From positions 1-19,786 of the forward strand of contig DATIPA010000078.1 of NCBI GenBank assembly GCA_035472475.1: a DNA stretch of 19,786 bases, read 5' to 3'. Shown here piece after piece: positions 1-7,142 of this stretch. Source of the DNA: JAFAXD01 sp035472475 (lineage in GTDB: Bacteria; Pseudomonadota; Alphaproteobacteria; Rhizobiales; Xanthobacteraceae). The position numbers and the translations under genes were made by a program. Position 1 is the first letter of the stretch. Each line of letters opens with the position of its first letter. The notes under the pieces were generated by a model. The model ran no database searches. It was not told the DNA's origin and saw only the letters and a program-made list of their open reading frames with translations.

Positions 1-1
1 C

Positions 2-259
2 TTGCTCGCCGCCGCCGATGGCAGCCTTGGCGTTCGGTTGACGGAAAGCTTTGCGATGTGGCCGGGCGCCGCCGTGTGCGGGCTCTATTTCAGCCATCCG
101 GACGCGCGTTACTTCGGGGTCGGCAAGATCGAGCGCGACCAAGTGGAGGACTACGCGCGCCGCAAGGGCTGGAGCTTCGCCGAGGGCGAGCGCTGGCTCG
201 CGCCGATCCTCAATTACGTGCCGGAGCCCGAGCGGGTCGCGGAGAGTGTAGCGGCGTGA
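2..259 (+). CDS. metH: Cobalamin-dependent methionine synthase, C-terminal fragment
   Basis: This is the last 85 or so residues of MetH, which transfers a methyl group from methyltetrahydrofolate through cobalamin to homocysteine; the rest lies before the window. The visible part belongs to the SAM-binding reactivation domain. It carries the family's typical tail: a Gly-Leu-Tyr-Phe-Ser-His-Pro-(x)3-Tyr-Phe-x-Val-Gly-Lys-Ile stretch, then Asp-Gln-Val-x-Asp-Tyr-Ala-x-Arg-Lys, and Glu-Arg-Trp-Leu-Ala-Pro-x-Leu-x-Tyr near the end. The true start is outside the window, so the apparent TTG start at base 2 is not meaningful. The stop lies 19 bases from the stop of the convergent slipin gene. The family call is firm; the symbol rests on this tail alone. 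Confidence 0.9.
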   Translation: MLAAADGSLGVRLTESFAMWPGAAVCGLYFSHPDARYFGVGKIERDQVEDYARRKGWSFAEGERWLAPILNYVPEPERVAESVAA

Positions 260-278
260 TGCGCCGCGCCTCCGGCGG

Positions 279-1040
279 TTACTTCGTTCCCGAATCCTTC
301 GCCATCTGTGCCAAAGCCTCCTGCACCGTCGTCATGAACTGGGTGGGGAAGATGATGGTCGAGTTCTTTTCAGTGGCGATCTCCGCCATAGTCTGCAGCG
401 TGCGCAGCTGAAGCGCGACCGGGTGCTGCGCGATGATGTCGGCGGCCTGTCCGAGCTTGACGGAAGCCTGATACTCGCCTTCGGCGGCGACGATCTTGGC
501 GCGCCGTTCCCGCTCGGCTTCGGCTTCCTTGGCCATGGCCCGCTGCATGTTCTCCGGCAACTGGATGTCCTTGATCTCGACCGCCGTGACCTGCGTGCCC
601 CAGGGTTCGGTGTGCCGGTCGATCACGTTCTTGATTTCCTCGTTGATGCTCGAGGTGTCCGACAGCAATTGATCGAGGCTGAAGCGCCCAACAACGTTGC
701 GCACGGTAGTCTGGCTGATCTGATTGATCGCGTTGTAGACGTTCTCGATCGCGATCACCGCCTTCTCCGGATCGGTGATGTGATAGTAGGCGACCGCCGC
801 GATATCGATGGACACGTTGTCCTTGGTGATGATCCGCTGCGAAGGGATCTGCATGGTGACGGTGCGCAGCGACACGCGCACCATCGATTGGAGTGGAACG
901 AATATGAAAGTCAGACCCGGTCCGCGGACGCCTTCAAATCGGCCGAGAAAAAACACGACACCGCGCTCGTATTGTCGCAGCACGCGGAAGGAGCCGAGAA
1001 TATAGAGGACAATCGCAATGCCGATAATGAGACTGGTCAT
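279..1040 (-). CDS. Slipin / stomatin-like SPFH-domain membrane protein
   Basis: This 253-residue protein is of the stomatin/prohibitin (SPFH, band 7) type. Such proteins sit in the membrane by an N-terminal hydrophobic segment, oligomerise, and organise membrane microdomains or proteases. Residues 1-17 form one hydrophobic stretch. The SPFH domain follows, with GVVFFLGRF, GPGLTFIFVP and the conserved ITKDNVSIDI element. After it come an Ala/Glu-rich helical region (about residues 165-200) and a short C-terminal helix. I chose the ATG at 1040 over an upstream one at 1088 because the membrane segment begins there and GGAAA lies just before it. The upstream version adds 16 unconserved residues. 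Slipins often sit beside an NfeD partner; none is visible here. It converges with metH and diverges from the TTT binding protein. Confidence 0.88.
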   Translation of the reverse strand: MTSLIIGIAIVLYILGSFRVLRQYERGVVFFLGRFEGVRGPGLTFIFVPLQSMVRVSLRTVTMQIPSQRIITKDNVSIDIAAVAYYHITDPEKAVIAIENVYNAINQISQTTVRNVVGRFSLDQLLSDTSSINEEIKNVIDRHTEPWGTQVTAVEIKDIQLPENMQRAMAKEAEAERERRAKIVAAEGEYQASVKLGQAADIIAQHPVALQLRTLQTMAEIATEKNSTIIFPTQFMTTVQEALAQMAKDSGTK

Positions 1041-1171
1041 GGCGTTTCCATTTGGTTGTCGCGCCGGACGAGAGGCCGTCCCTGTCAACGGTGATTTTCC
1101 ATATTTACTGGCTGAAGGACAGGGCTAAGCTGGCGCGCCGCTCTCTTTCGTCGCGAGCAGTGAGGTGAACC
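1041..1171. promoter_or_regulatory. Divergent intergenic region, slipin / TTT binding protein
   Basis: These 131 bases must hold promoters for both flanking genes. On the minus strand a TTGACA hexamer occurs at 1083-1088, but no convincing -10 lies 16-18 bases downstream. The only other symmetry is a 5-bp dyad, GGACG/CGTCC, at 1066-1081. The binding-protein gene has a good ribosome site, GAGGTGA, ending about five bases before its ATG. Promoter positions are not resolved. Confidence 0.35.
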
Positions 1172-2155
1172 ATGTTGTCACGCCGCAAGCTGCTGACGTT
1201 ATCCGCGGGCGCTGCTTTGGCGGCGCCCGGGATCGTCACGACAGCATGGAGCGAAGAAAACTGGCCGACGCGCGAAATCCGCGCGATCTGCATGTTCCCA
1301 CCCGGCACCGGTGCCGACATCTATGTTCGCTTCTTCGCCCGCAAACTGCAGGATGCGACCGGCAAGACAGTTCTCGTCGAGAACAAGGTCGGCGCCTTCG
1401 GCAACATCGCCAACGAGTACGTCGCGCGCGCAAAGCCTGACGGCTATACGATCTACATCGCGCCGACCAACCTGCTAGCAATCGCGCCGCACCTCTACAC
1501 CAAGCTCTCGTACGATCCACTGAACGATTTCGAGACGGTCACGACCTTGTTCAAGCTGCCGTTCATTCTGATCGTACCCGGCGACAGCCCGTTCAAGAGC
1601 GTGGCCGATCTCACGGCCTATCTGAGGGAGCGGGGCGACCGGGCTTCGTATGCGTCGGTTTCGACCGTCAGTCTCGTTTCCGCCGAACTGTTCAAGGCGC
1701 AGTTCGGTCTCAAGACCGTCGAGGTCAAATACAAGGAGTCGAGCGCCGCGCTCGCCGACCTGTGGGGCGGCAACGTCGTGTTCCTTTATCTTGATCCTGC
1801 CGGCAGCGCTGCTCATATCGCAGCCGGTAAGCTCCGACCCTTGGCCGTGACAACGGCGCAACGCGTCGAGGCCCTCAAGGACATTCCGGGCTCAGCCGAA
1901 GTCGGCATCATGAACTCGGATGTGTTTTCGTGGTGGTCCGTGCATACGCCCAGGGGCGTGCCCCAGCCGATTCTCGACAAGCTGGAGTGGATCTTCAATC
2001 AAATCACCGTAGACCCGGACACCAAGTCATTCCTGACGAAAACCGGCTCCGACGTTTTCCCCGGCAATGCCAAGCTCGCCCGCGAGTTGTTGGTCAAAGG
2101 GGTTAAGGATTGGGGCGGTTACGTCAAGCTCGCGAAGATAGAGCCATTGTCGTGA
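1172..2155 (+). CDS. TTT-family (Bug/TctC-like) periplasmic solute-binding protein
   Basis: This 327-residue extracytoplasmic binding protein is of the tripartite tricarboxylate transporter family, which captures carboxylates or other small anions in the periplasm. Residues 2-7 read L-S-R-R-K-L-L, a twin-arginine motif, followed by a hydrophobic Ala/Gly segment and a probable cleavage near residue 25, so Tat export is likely. The mature part shows the family signatures: PxGTGADI(Y)xR in place of the usual PGGxxDxxAR, V-x-V-E-N-K-x-GAxGNIA-x-E-x-V-A-x-A-x-PDGYT, and F-E-x-V-T near the lobe junction. The start is supported by GAGGTGA upstream. No TctA or TctB membrane partner is near, so it is an orphan receptor, common in this group of bacteria. 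Its stop overlaps the GTG start of the next gene, so the two are coupled. The ligand cannot be told. Confidence 0.9.
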   Translation: MLSRRKLLTLSAGAALAAPGIVTTAWSEENWPTREIRAICMFPPGTGADIYVRFFARKLQDATGKTVLVENKVGAFGNIANEYVARAKPDGYTIYIAPTNLLAIAPHLYTKLSYDPLNDFETVTTLFKLPFILIVPGDSPFKSVADLTAYLRERGDRASYASVSTVSLVSAELFKAQFGLKTVEVKYKESSAALADLWGGNVVFLYLDPAGSAAHIAAGKLRPLAVTTAQRVEALKDIPGSAEVGIMNSDVFSWWSVHTPRGVPQPILDKLEWIFNQITVDPDTKSFLTKTGSDVFPGNAKLARELLVKGVKDWGGYVKLAKIEPLS

Positions 2156-3147
2156 TCGCAGCCGGAATCGTCGGGCTCGGCTGGTGGGGGCGGATCATCA
2201 CCGCGACACTGGCGGACAGCCGCAACGTCCGGCTCGTCGCGGCGGCGGATGTGAACCTGGACGCGGAAACATTTGCCGGCGCGCACGGTCTCACGTTTAC
2301 CACTGACTTCAACCAACTGATCGCGGACCCCGGCATCGACGCGGTTATCCTGTGCACGCCGCACACCCTGCATTGCGATCAGATCGTGCGCGCCGCCGCG
2401 GCGGGCAAACACGTGTTCTGCGAAAAGCCGCTTGCGCTGACCCGCGCCGACGCGGTGCGCGCGATGGAGGCGTGTAACGCGGCGGGCGTCGTGCTCGGGG
2501 TCGGTCACGAACGGCGGTTTGAGCCGCCGACCCTCGATCTGCGCCGGCGCGTCGAAACGGGGGAACTTGGGACGCTGCTGCAGATCGAGGCGAACTTCAG
2601 CCAAGACAAGTTTCTGACGCTTCCGGCCGGCAACTGGCGGCTGTCGGAGCGCGACGCTCCGGCCGGACCGATGACCGCGACCGGCATTCATCTCCTGGAC
2701 CTCGGCATCAGCTTTCTGGGCCGGCCCACGACGGCGCTCGCGCGGGTGAGCGCGCTGAGCGGCAAGCTGCCGAACGGTGATACGCTGGCCGCGCTGGTCA
2801 GCTTCGAGCACGGCACCAATCTGATGATCAGCGCCATTCTGGCGACGCCCTTCGAAGGGCGGTTCGCGGTCTATGGCACCCGCGGATGGATCGAGATCCG
2901 TGACAAGAGCCACCCCGAGCATCCCACTGGTTGGACGGTGATCCGACAATTTGCTGGCCGCGACCGCGAGGTCGCGGATTACGCGCCGCTGTCCGGCGTT
3001 CGCAACAACCTTGAGGCATTCGCGAAGGCCGCTGCCGGCGGGTCCGCTTATCCGATGCCGCAGCAGCAGATGATCGACAACATCGCGGCGCTCGAGGCGA
3101 TCTTCAAATCGGCCAAGAGCGGAACAATCGTCGCGGTGGAGCGCTAA
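2152..3147 (+). CDS. Gfo/Idh/MocA-family NAD(P)-dependent oxidoreductase
   Basis: This 331-residue protein belongs to the family that oxidises or reduces sugars, inositols and related polyols with NAD(P). The N-terminal Rossmann fold begins at once with GIVGLGWWGR. A Glu-Lys-Pro-Leu-Ala motif near residue 87 carries the conserved catalytic lysine. GHERRFEP marks the domain junction, and GIHLLDLG (about residue 183) carries the active-site histidine and aspartate. I chose the GTG at 2152 because it overlaps the upstream TGA in a GTGA arrangement and puts the first strand at the N-terminus. An ATG at 2110 would add 14 unconserved residues inside the preceding gene. Coupling to the TTT binding protein suggests that the two handle related compounds (inference). 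Substrate unknown. Confidence 0.88.
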   Translation: MIAAGIVGLGWWGRIITATLADSRNVRLVAAADVNLDAETFAGAHGLTFTTDFNQLIADPGIDAVILCTPHTLHCDQIVRAAAAGKHVFCEKPLALTRADAVRAMEACNAAGVVLGVGHERRFEPPTLDLRRRVETGELGTLLQIEANFSQDKFLTLPAGNWRLSERDAPAGPMTATGIHLLDLGISFLGRPTTALARVSALSGKLPNGDTLAALVSFEHGTNLMISAILATPFEGRFAVYGTRGWIEIRDKSHPEHPTGWTVIRQFAGRDREVADYAPLSGVRNNLEAFAKAAAGGSAYPMPQQQMIDNIAALEAIFKSAKSGTIVAVER

Positions 3148-3160
3148 CGCTGCGTTGCCG

Positions 3161-3325
3161 CTGGTGTCCCGATTCCGAAGTTCGCCATACCTTGCAGCAC
3201 GTCCGACGCGAACTTCGGAATCGAAAGGACACTAGCAACTCTATGATTTCTAGTCCCCTTTGAACCCGAAGTTCGCATTCCGACTGGCGGCACAGAGTGC
3301 GCGAGCTTCGGGTTCGTGGCACTGG
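3161..3325. repeat. Paired-hairpin intergenic repeat, copy 1
   Basis: Two large hairpins stand side by side. Hairpin A (3161-3235) pairs CTGGTGTCC plus CGATTCCGAAGTTCGC (3170-3185) with GCGAACTTCGGAATCG (3208-3223) plus GGACACTAG (3227-3235), leaving an AAA bulge on the right arm. A 14-base spacer contains ATGATT. Hairpin B (3250-3325) starts CTAGTCCCC, has a TTT bulge on its left arm, and pairs GAACCCGAAGTTCGC (3262-3276) with GCGAGCTTCGGGTTC (3301-3315), one mismatch. The same architecture recurs at 11874-12039. It begins 14 bases after the dehydrogenase stop and may act as a terminator or mRNA 3' stabiliser, though no U-run follows. I do not recognise a named family. Confidence 0.85.
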
Positions 3326-3730
3326 GCCGTGTACTTATAAGTCGACCAAGATCAATCTTGTCGAGCGGCCGCAGTCTCTTACCGCTTTGCATTGGGTACG
3401 CGAAATCCCGGTAATTCCGTGGAACCGCGCGTGGCCCTTGCGCGTCTGCATACGGGCCGATCCAAGTTTTGGCGGCGCGGAGCCTACGGGTAGGCCTTAC
3501 TAACGAACACAATACGAAAACCGGACAGGCTCTGTTTCGACGCTGACCCTGCCGGGGATGCTCGACCGGCAGCAGCCAGCTCTACGGTACGGATGACCTT
3601 TGGCTGGGCACTGGTCAGGCTCAAAACAACAACTGGGTCCAGAACAATAAGCGACAACTAGCTCCAGAATAATAGACAACAATCAGGGCTATCACGCCGC
3701 TCCGCACGGAGCTGGCAGGGAGAGGGCGAC
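3326..3730. other. Intergenic stretch upstream of the repeat protein, possible gene relic
   Basis: No convincing intact gene is present in these 405 bases. Three things can be seen. An almost perfect dyad, TCGACCAAGAT/ATCTTGTCGA, lies at 3342-3364. A short open frame around 3570-3670 translates to a plausible Gly/Asn/Gln-rich peptide (GSSQLYGTDDLWLGTGQ, then Asn-rich) that stops at TAA and has no evident start, so it may be a decayed gene end. An imperfect tandem of about 24 bases lies at 3629-3653 and 3654-3677 (ACAACT...CTCCAGAA or GTCCAGAA). The region is richer in A than its surroundings. The promoter of the downstream gene should lie here, but no clear -35/-10 pair is visible. Confidence 0.35.
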
Positions 3731-5452
3731 ATGGAAATCAAACTCGGCAACGACAACAATCTTTCGGTGTCTGACGATAACAGCATCGGTGACACGATAA
3801 TCCTTGGCAACGGCAACGGTGACGCTGTGAGCGCCAACTTCAGCAACTTCGACATAATCACGCTCGGCAACGGCGCCCATGACACGGTGAACGCCTTCTT
3901 CAACCAAAACGACACAATCGTCCTCGGCAATGGCGACGGTGACAGGGTGAGTGCAGACGGCAGCAGCTTCGACACCATTACCCTTGGCAACGGCGACGGT
4001 GACACGGTGGGGCTTTCCGGAGGCGGCAACAACATAATCACCCTCGGCAACGGCAATAATGACATCGTGAGCGCCTGGGGCTACGCCTACATAATCACCC
4101 TCGGCAACGGCAACAATGACATGGTGACCGCTCCCTTCAGCAGCGGCGACACAATCACCCTCGGCCGCGGCGACGGTGACCTGGTGACCGCTGACCACAG
4201 CGGCTTCGACACGATAATCCTTGGCAATGGCGACGGTGACGCCGTGAGCGCCAACTTCAGCAACTTCGACATAATCACCTTCGGCAACGGCCACGGTGAC
4301 ACGGTGAGCGCCATCGGCAGCAGCTTCGACAGAATTACCCTCGGCAATGGCGACGGTGACGCGGTGAACGCCGGCGACACGGAGGTGGTCGCCACGGGCT
4401 TCGACGGCAACACCGTCACTCTCGGCAATGGCGACGGGGACACGGTGAGCATCGGGGGGCATCCGCTTTCCGGAGCCAACGCCAACAACGTAATCACCCT
4501 CGGCAATGGTGACGGCGACACGGTCTTCGGCTCGAACTTCTTCACCGGCAACACAATCACCCTCGGCAATGGCGACGGTGACGTGGTGGGCATCAGTGAC
4601 ACCGGGGCTGGAGTCGGAGCCAATATAGTCACCCTCGGCAACGGCGCCCACGACAGGGTGGGCGCCTTCTTCAGTCTCAACGACACAGTCACCCTCGGCA
4701 ATGGCGACGGTGACGCCGTGAGCGCCACCTTCACCCAACGCGACACAATCACACTCGGCAATGGGGACGGTGACACGGTCAACGGCGCGGAGTTCGGCGG
4801 CAACACAGTTACTCTCGGCAATGGCGACGGTGACACGGTAAGTATCGGGGGGCGTATGGGAACCGCCGGCAACACAATCACCCTCGGCAACGGCGACGGT
4901 GACACGGTGAGCGTCCAAGGAGGGCCTCCCGGAACCGCCGGCAACACAATCGCCCTCGGCAATGGCGACGGTGACACGGTGAACGCCTCGGGCGCTCGCG
5001 ACGCGATCACCCTCGGGAATGGCAGCAATGACATGGTGATAATGCAGGCCGGCTTCCCCGGCGGGAATACCACGATCACACTCGGCAACGGCAACGGCGA
5101 CGTGGTGAACGACTTCTATACGGAACAAGATGTGTTGAATAACGCGATATCGGTCGGCAACGGCAACGATACGATTCATGTTGGACGCGGTGACACGGTA
5201 ACGGTCGGCACCGGTCACGATAGCTTTGTATTTGACCAGACGGCGCCGGGTTTCATCGGCGCGGTCACGATCAATCACTTCGATCCGGGCAAGGACGTCA
5301 TCACTCTCTCAAGTCAATTGACGACTGCCGTCAGCGCTCACGACAATAGCCAGGGGAACGCGGTGATCACCGTCGACAATAGCGGCGATACAATAACCAT
5401 GGCGGGCGTGCACGCGTCCGCGCTGCATCCGAGTGACTTTATCATCGTGTGA
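3731..5452 (+). CDS. RTX-like repeat protein, probable type I secretion substrate
   Basis: This 573-residue acidic protein rich in Gly, Asn and Asp has no N-terminal signal peptide. From residue 22 to about 470 it is almost only repeats: I count 21 units of the form [TI]-I-T-L-G-N-G-x-x-D-x-V, most 19-20 residues apart, a few 22-27. About residues 475-505 hold canonical RTX nonapeptides (GNGNDTIHV, then GRGDTVTV, then GTGHDSFVF). The C-terminal 70 residues resemble the secretion domain of RTX proteins and end in Asp-Phe-Ile-Ile-Val, the acidic-then-hydrophobic tail seen on type I substrates. Known RTX proteins bind calcium outside the cell and fold into a beta-roll. A calcium-dependent beta-solenoid surface or matrix protein is the likely role, with no enzyme domain. 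No type I exporter is in the window. The ATG is supported by AGGGAGAGGG about six bases upstream. Confidence 0.85.
   Translation: MEIKLGNDNNLSVSDDNSIGDTIILGNGNGDAVSANFSNFDIITLGNGAHDTVNAFFNQNDTIVLGNGDGDRVSADGSSFDTITLGNGDGDTVGLSGGGNNIITLGNGNNDIVSAWGYAYIITLGNGNNDMVTAPFSSGDTITLGRGDGDLVTADHSGFDTIILGNGDGDAVSANFSNFDIITFGNGHGDTVSAIGSSFDRITLGNGDGDAVNAGDTEVVATGFDGNTVTLGNGDGDTVSIGGHPLSGANANNVITLGNGDGDTVFGSNFFTGNTITLGNGDGDVVGISDTGAGVGANIVTLGNGAHDRVGAFFSLNDTVTLGNGDGDAVSATFTQRDTITLGNGDGDTVNGAEFGGNTVTLGNGDGDTVSIGGRMGTAGNTITLGNGDGDTVSVQGGPPGTAGNTIALGNGDGDTVNASGARDAITLGNGSNDMVIMQAGFPGGNTTITLGNGNGDVVNDFYTEQDVLNNAISVGNGNDTIHVGRGDTVTVGTGHDSFVFDQTAPGFIGAVTINHFDPGKDVITLSSQLTTAVSAHDNSQGNAVITVDNSGDTITMAGVHASALHPSDFIIV
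3797..5150 (+). repeat. Tandem coding repeats (about 57-60 nt unit)
   Basis: The 21 protein repeats are also near-identical in DNA. The core CTCGGCAATGGCGACGGTGA recurs with only a few synonymous changes, while the linkers between cores vary in length and sequence. One block starting at 3791 recurs at 4208 with a 417-base offset (seven repeats), including the same linker encoding SANFSNFD. This points to recent expansion by unequal recombination or slippage, and the repeat number may differ between strains and be prone to assembly collapse. Confidence 0.85.
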
Positions 5453-5636
5453 CTGCAACACCCACACACTTGGCGCAGCACGAACAGTCGGTGTCGTTGA
5501 CGGTCGCCGCCGACTGGACCGCCCGGGCGACGGAGCCTACCCAAGGCACCCAGGGGACGCACAGACCAAGTCGTGTCCTAGCGCTTTCGCAGAGTTGCAG
5601 GTTGACGACGTTTCTCGTTATCGACGTAATGAGCTA

Positions 5637-5700
5637 TGGCCGGGCTCCCGGCCACCCACGTCTTCGCGGCGACTGTTTTAATTGAAGGCGTGGATGCCCG
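5637..5700. repeat. REP-like palindromic element
   Basis: A perfect palindrome TGGCCGGG-CT-CCCGGCCA lies at 5637-5654. Overlapping it, CGGCCACCCACGTCTTC (5649-5665) pairs imperfectly, with three mismatches, with GAAGGCGTGGATGCCCG (5684-5700). Sequences of the form CGTGGATGGCCGGG with a mirrored CCCGGCCATCCACG are, to my knowledge, common between genes in Bradyrhizobium relatives. I infer that this is a degenerate member. No transposase is linked to it. Confidence 0.5.
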
Positions 5701-5725
5701 CGCAGGCAGTTTACGCAGCCTGCGC
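5700..5725. terminator. Hairpin between convergent genes, possible terminator
   Basis: GCGCAGGC (5700-5707) pairs perfectly with GCCTGCGC (5718-5725) around a 10-base loop, giving an 8-bp GC-rich stem. It starts six bases past the stop of the phosphoesterase gene, on the downstream side. There is no T-run on either side, so its use as an intrinsic terminator is inferred only from its place and stability. Confidence 0.4.
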
Positions 5726-5730
5726 AATCG

Positions 5731-7001
5731 TCAGTTGCCACAGTCGACCGAACGCCCGTCAATTCGGCAACGGCCGAACGGCTGGCCGTGCGTACCGTAG
5801 TCCGTGATGGTCCATTGGCCGTCTGTCGCGTTCGGCGTGCGCTCAAGCATGGAAAAGCCAAAGGTACGCGGTTTGGCGAGGCCGGCCTTGATGTGCATGC
5901 CATTCACCACGAGGCCGACCGGATTGGTCGGCGCATACGGCGACAGCAGGTCGCCCCCGTGGCCGGAGACGATTGTCACTGGAATGTCTTCCACGTAGGC
6001 GTCGACTTCGAACTTGTGTTGGTGCCCGTTGAGCATCAGCTGCACGTTGGCCGGGATATTGCCTTTGGCCGCCAGCGCCAGCGTCTTGTTGTCGCCGCCG
6101 GACTTCTCGGGCACTTCGGTTCCGTCGGTCGACCAGATCACGCGATGGAACGCGAGCCACACGATGCCGCTCGGTACCAGCCTGGCGACCGATTTGAACT
6201 GCTCGCGATAACGCGCCGCCTCCCGTTCGTCGGCCTTGTCCTCGCGCGCTGTCGCAGTGTCCATGACCACGACGAAATCCCGCCGATGTCGGCGACGAAT
6301 GGTTCGGCTGTGGTGAGGCAGCCATCGCGCCCGGCTTTCGGTTCGAATGGATAGGGATCGAGCGTGCGAACCCAGCCTATGCCACCGCGCCCGCACTTCT
6401 CGTGATTGCCGCGCACGAAGACCCAGGGAGCCGTCTCGAGCAGCAGGCGGGCCGGCGAGAAGAAATCGGCGCGCCATGACGCCCAAGTGTCGCCAAACGG
6501 GCTGCCGGCGCAGCCAAGATTGCCGGCTGGGCACGCGGTCTCGCGATAGTAGAAATCCCCGACGTGAATGACGAGGTCGGGCCGTAATGTCGATGCGACG
6601 TCGGCGCCGACCTGGAACGGCCACAGGACTGAATCATTGCACGCCTGATTGAACGAGTCCTTGAGACGGCAACCGGTGTCGCCGATCAGCAGAACACGTG
6701 TCGGTCGCGCGACCGGCCGCGGCACCGGAACGCGGTCGATGGTTACGACCTTCGCGCCTGGTGTGATCGGCAGCGAACAGACCTGGATGGGGAAATCCCC
6801 ACCGGGCGCGGATCGCGTGCGCATCGGCACGGCGACGCTGTCGATCGTTGCCGCCGGGCACTGCGCCTTGTCGGTGATGGCGCGCGCCTCGAGGCCACCC
6901 GGAACATATTGGACCCAGCGGGCATCCTCGGCTCCTGCGGCAGCGGTCGATATCGTCACGGTCAATATGCCGAACACAACGGCGCGCGTGGTCCGATGCA
7001 T
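5731..7001 (-). pseudogene. Exported calcineurin-like metallophosphoesterase, frameshifted
   Basis: One gene is split over two frames. The first 241 residues begin with a Sec signal peptide (cleavage near residue 23) and carry the metal-binding motifs GDTG (107-110), HVGDFYY (146-152) and RGNHE (197-201). The reading then shifts: after VADIGG the next frame resumes with DFVVVMDTA and continues to AFHRVIWS, the NGHQH motif, SGHGGD and the stop at 5731. Inserting one G in the GGCGGG run at 6279-6284 restores a single frame of about 423 codons holding every catalytic motif. It is therefore either a recent pseudogene or a one-base sequence error. The ATG at 7001 has GGGGAAG just upstream. Purple-acid-phosphatase-like enzymes of this fold hydrolyse phosphate esters in the periplasm; the substrate is unknown. 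It has the same orientation as msrAB but is separated by 141 bases. Confidence 0.85.
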
Positions 7002-7142
7002 GAACTTCCCCAAGCCATTTGCAATTTTGCGCGCAGACAAGCACGGCGCACTGGCGCACCGCAATCACAATCACGGCTTAGCTAGAATGTTGCCAAACTG
7101 CCGCGCGCCCGCGCTACCAGGCGAGCCACGGCCAAACCGGGA

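Larger units (their letters stand above)
5453..5730. other. Convergent intergenic region with hairpin cluster
   Basis: No gene is supported in these 278 bases between two convergent genes. The first 180 bases show nothing I recognise. The last 95 hold three nested or adjacent dyads, listed separately, that are placed where a two-way terminator would be expected. Confidence 0.5.

Noticed and set aside
423..1094. A 223-codon plus-strand frame opposite the slipin gene.
   Set aside because: The minus-strand protein matches a known family over its whole length; the plus frame is rich in Asp, Arg and Leu, as expected for an antisense shadow.
3148..3730. A tRNA or small RNA gene suggested by the strong hairpins.
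   Set aside because: No cloverleaf, CCA end or promoter could be read; the hairpins are explained by the repeat seen again at 11874-12039.
3797..5150. Regular near-identical DNA repeats that might suggest a CRISPR array.
   Set aside because: The repeats are in frame within one gene, the spacing equals whole codons, and spacers code for similar linkers; no cas gene is near.
3692..5278. A 528-codon open frame on the minus strand across the repeat gene, and a 335-codon one at 4087-5094.
   Set aside because: Both are by-products of the short DNA repeat, which keeps antisense frames free of stops; they show no domain or secretion signal, while the plus frame ends in a clear RTX and secretion tail.
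5788..6354. A 188-codon plus-strand frame opposite the phosphoesterase.
   Set aside because: It overlaps conserved metal-binding motifs on the other strand and resembles no protein family.
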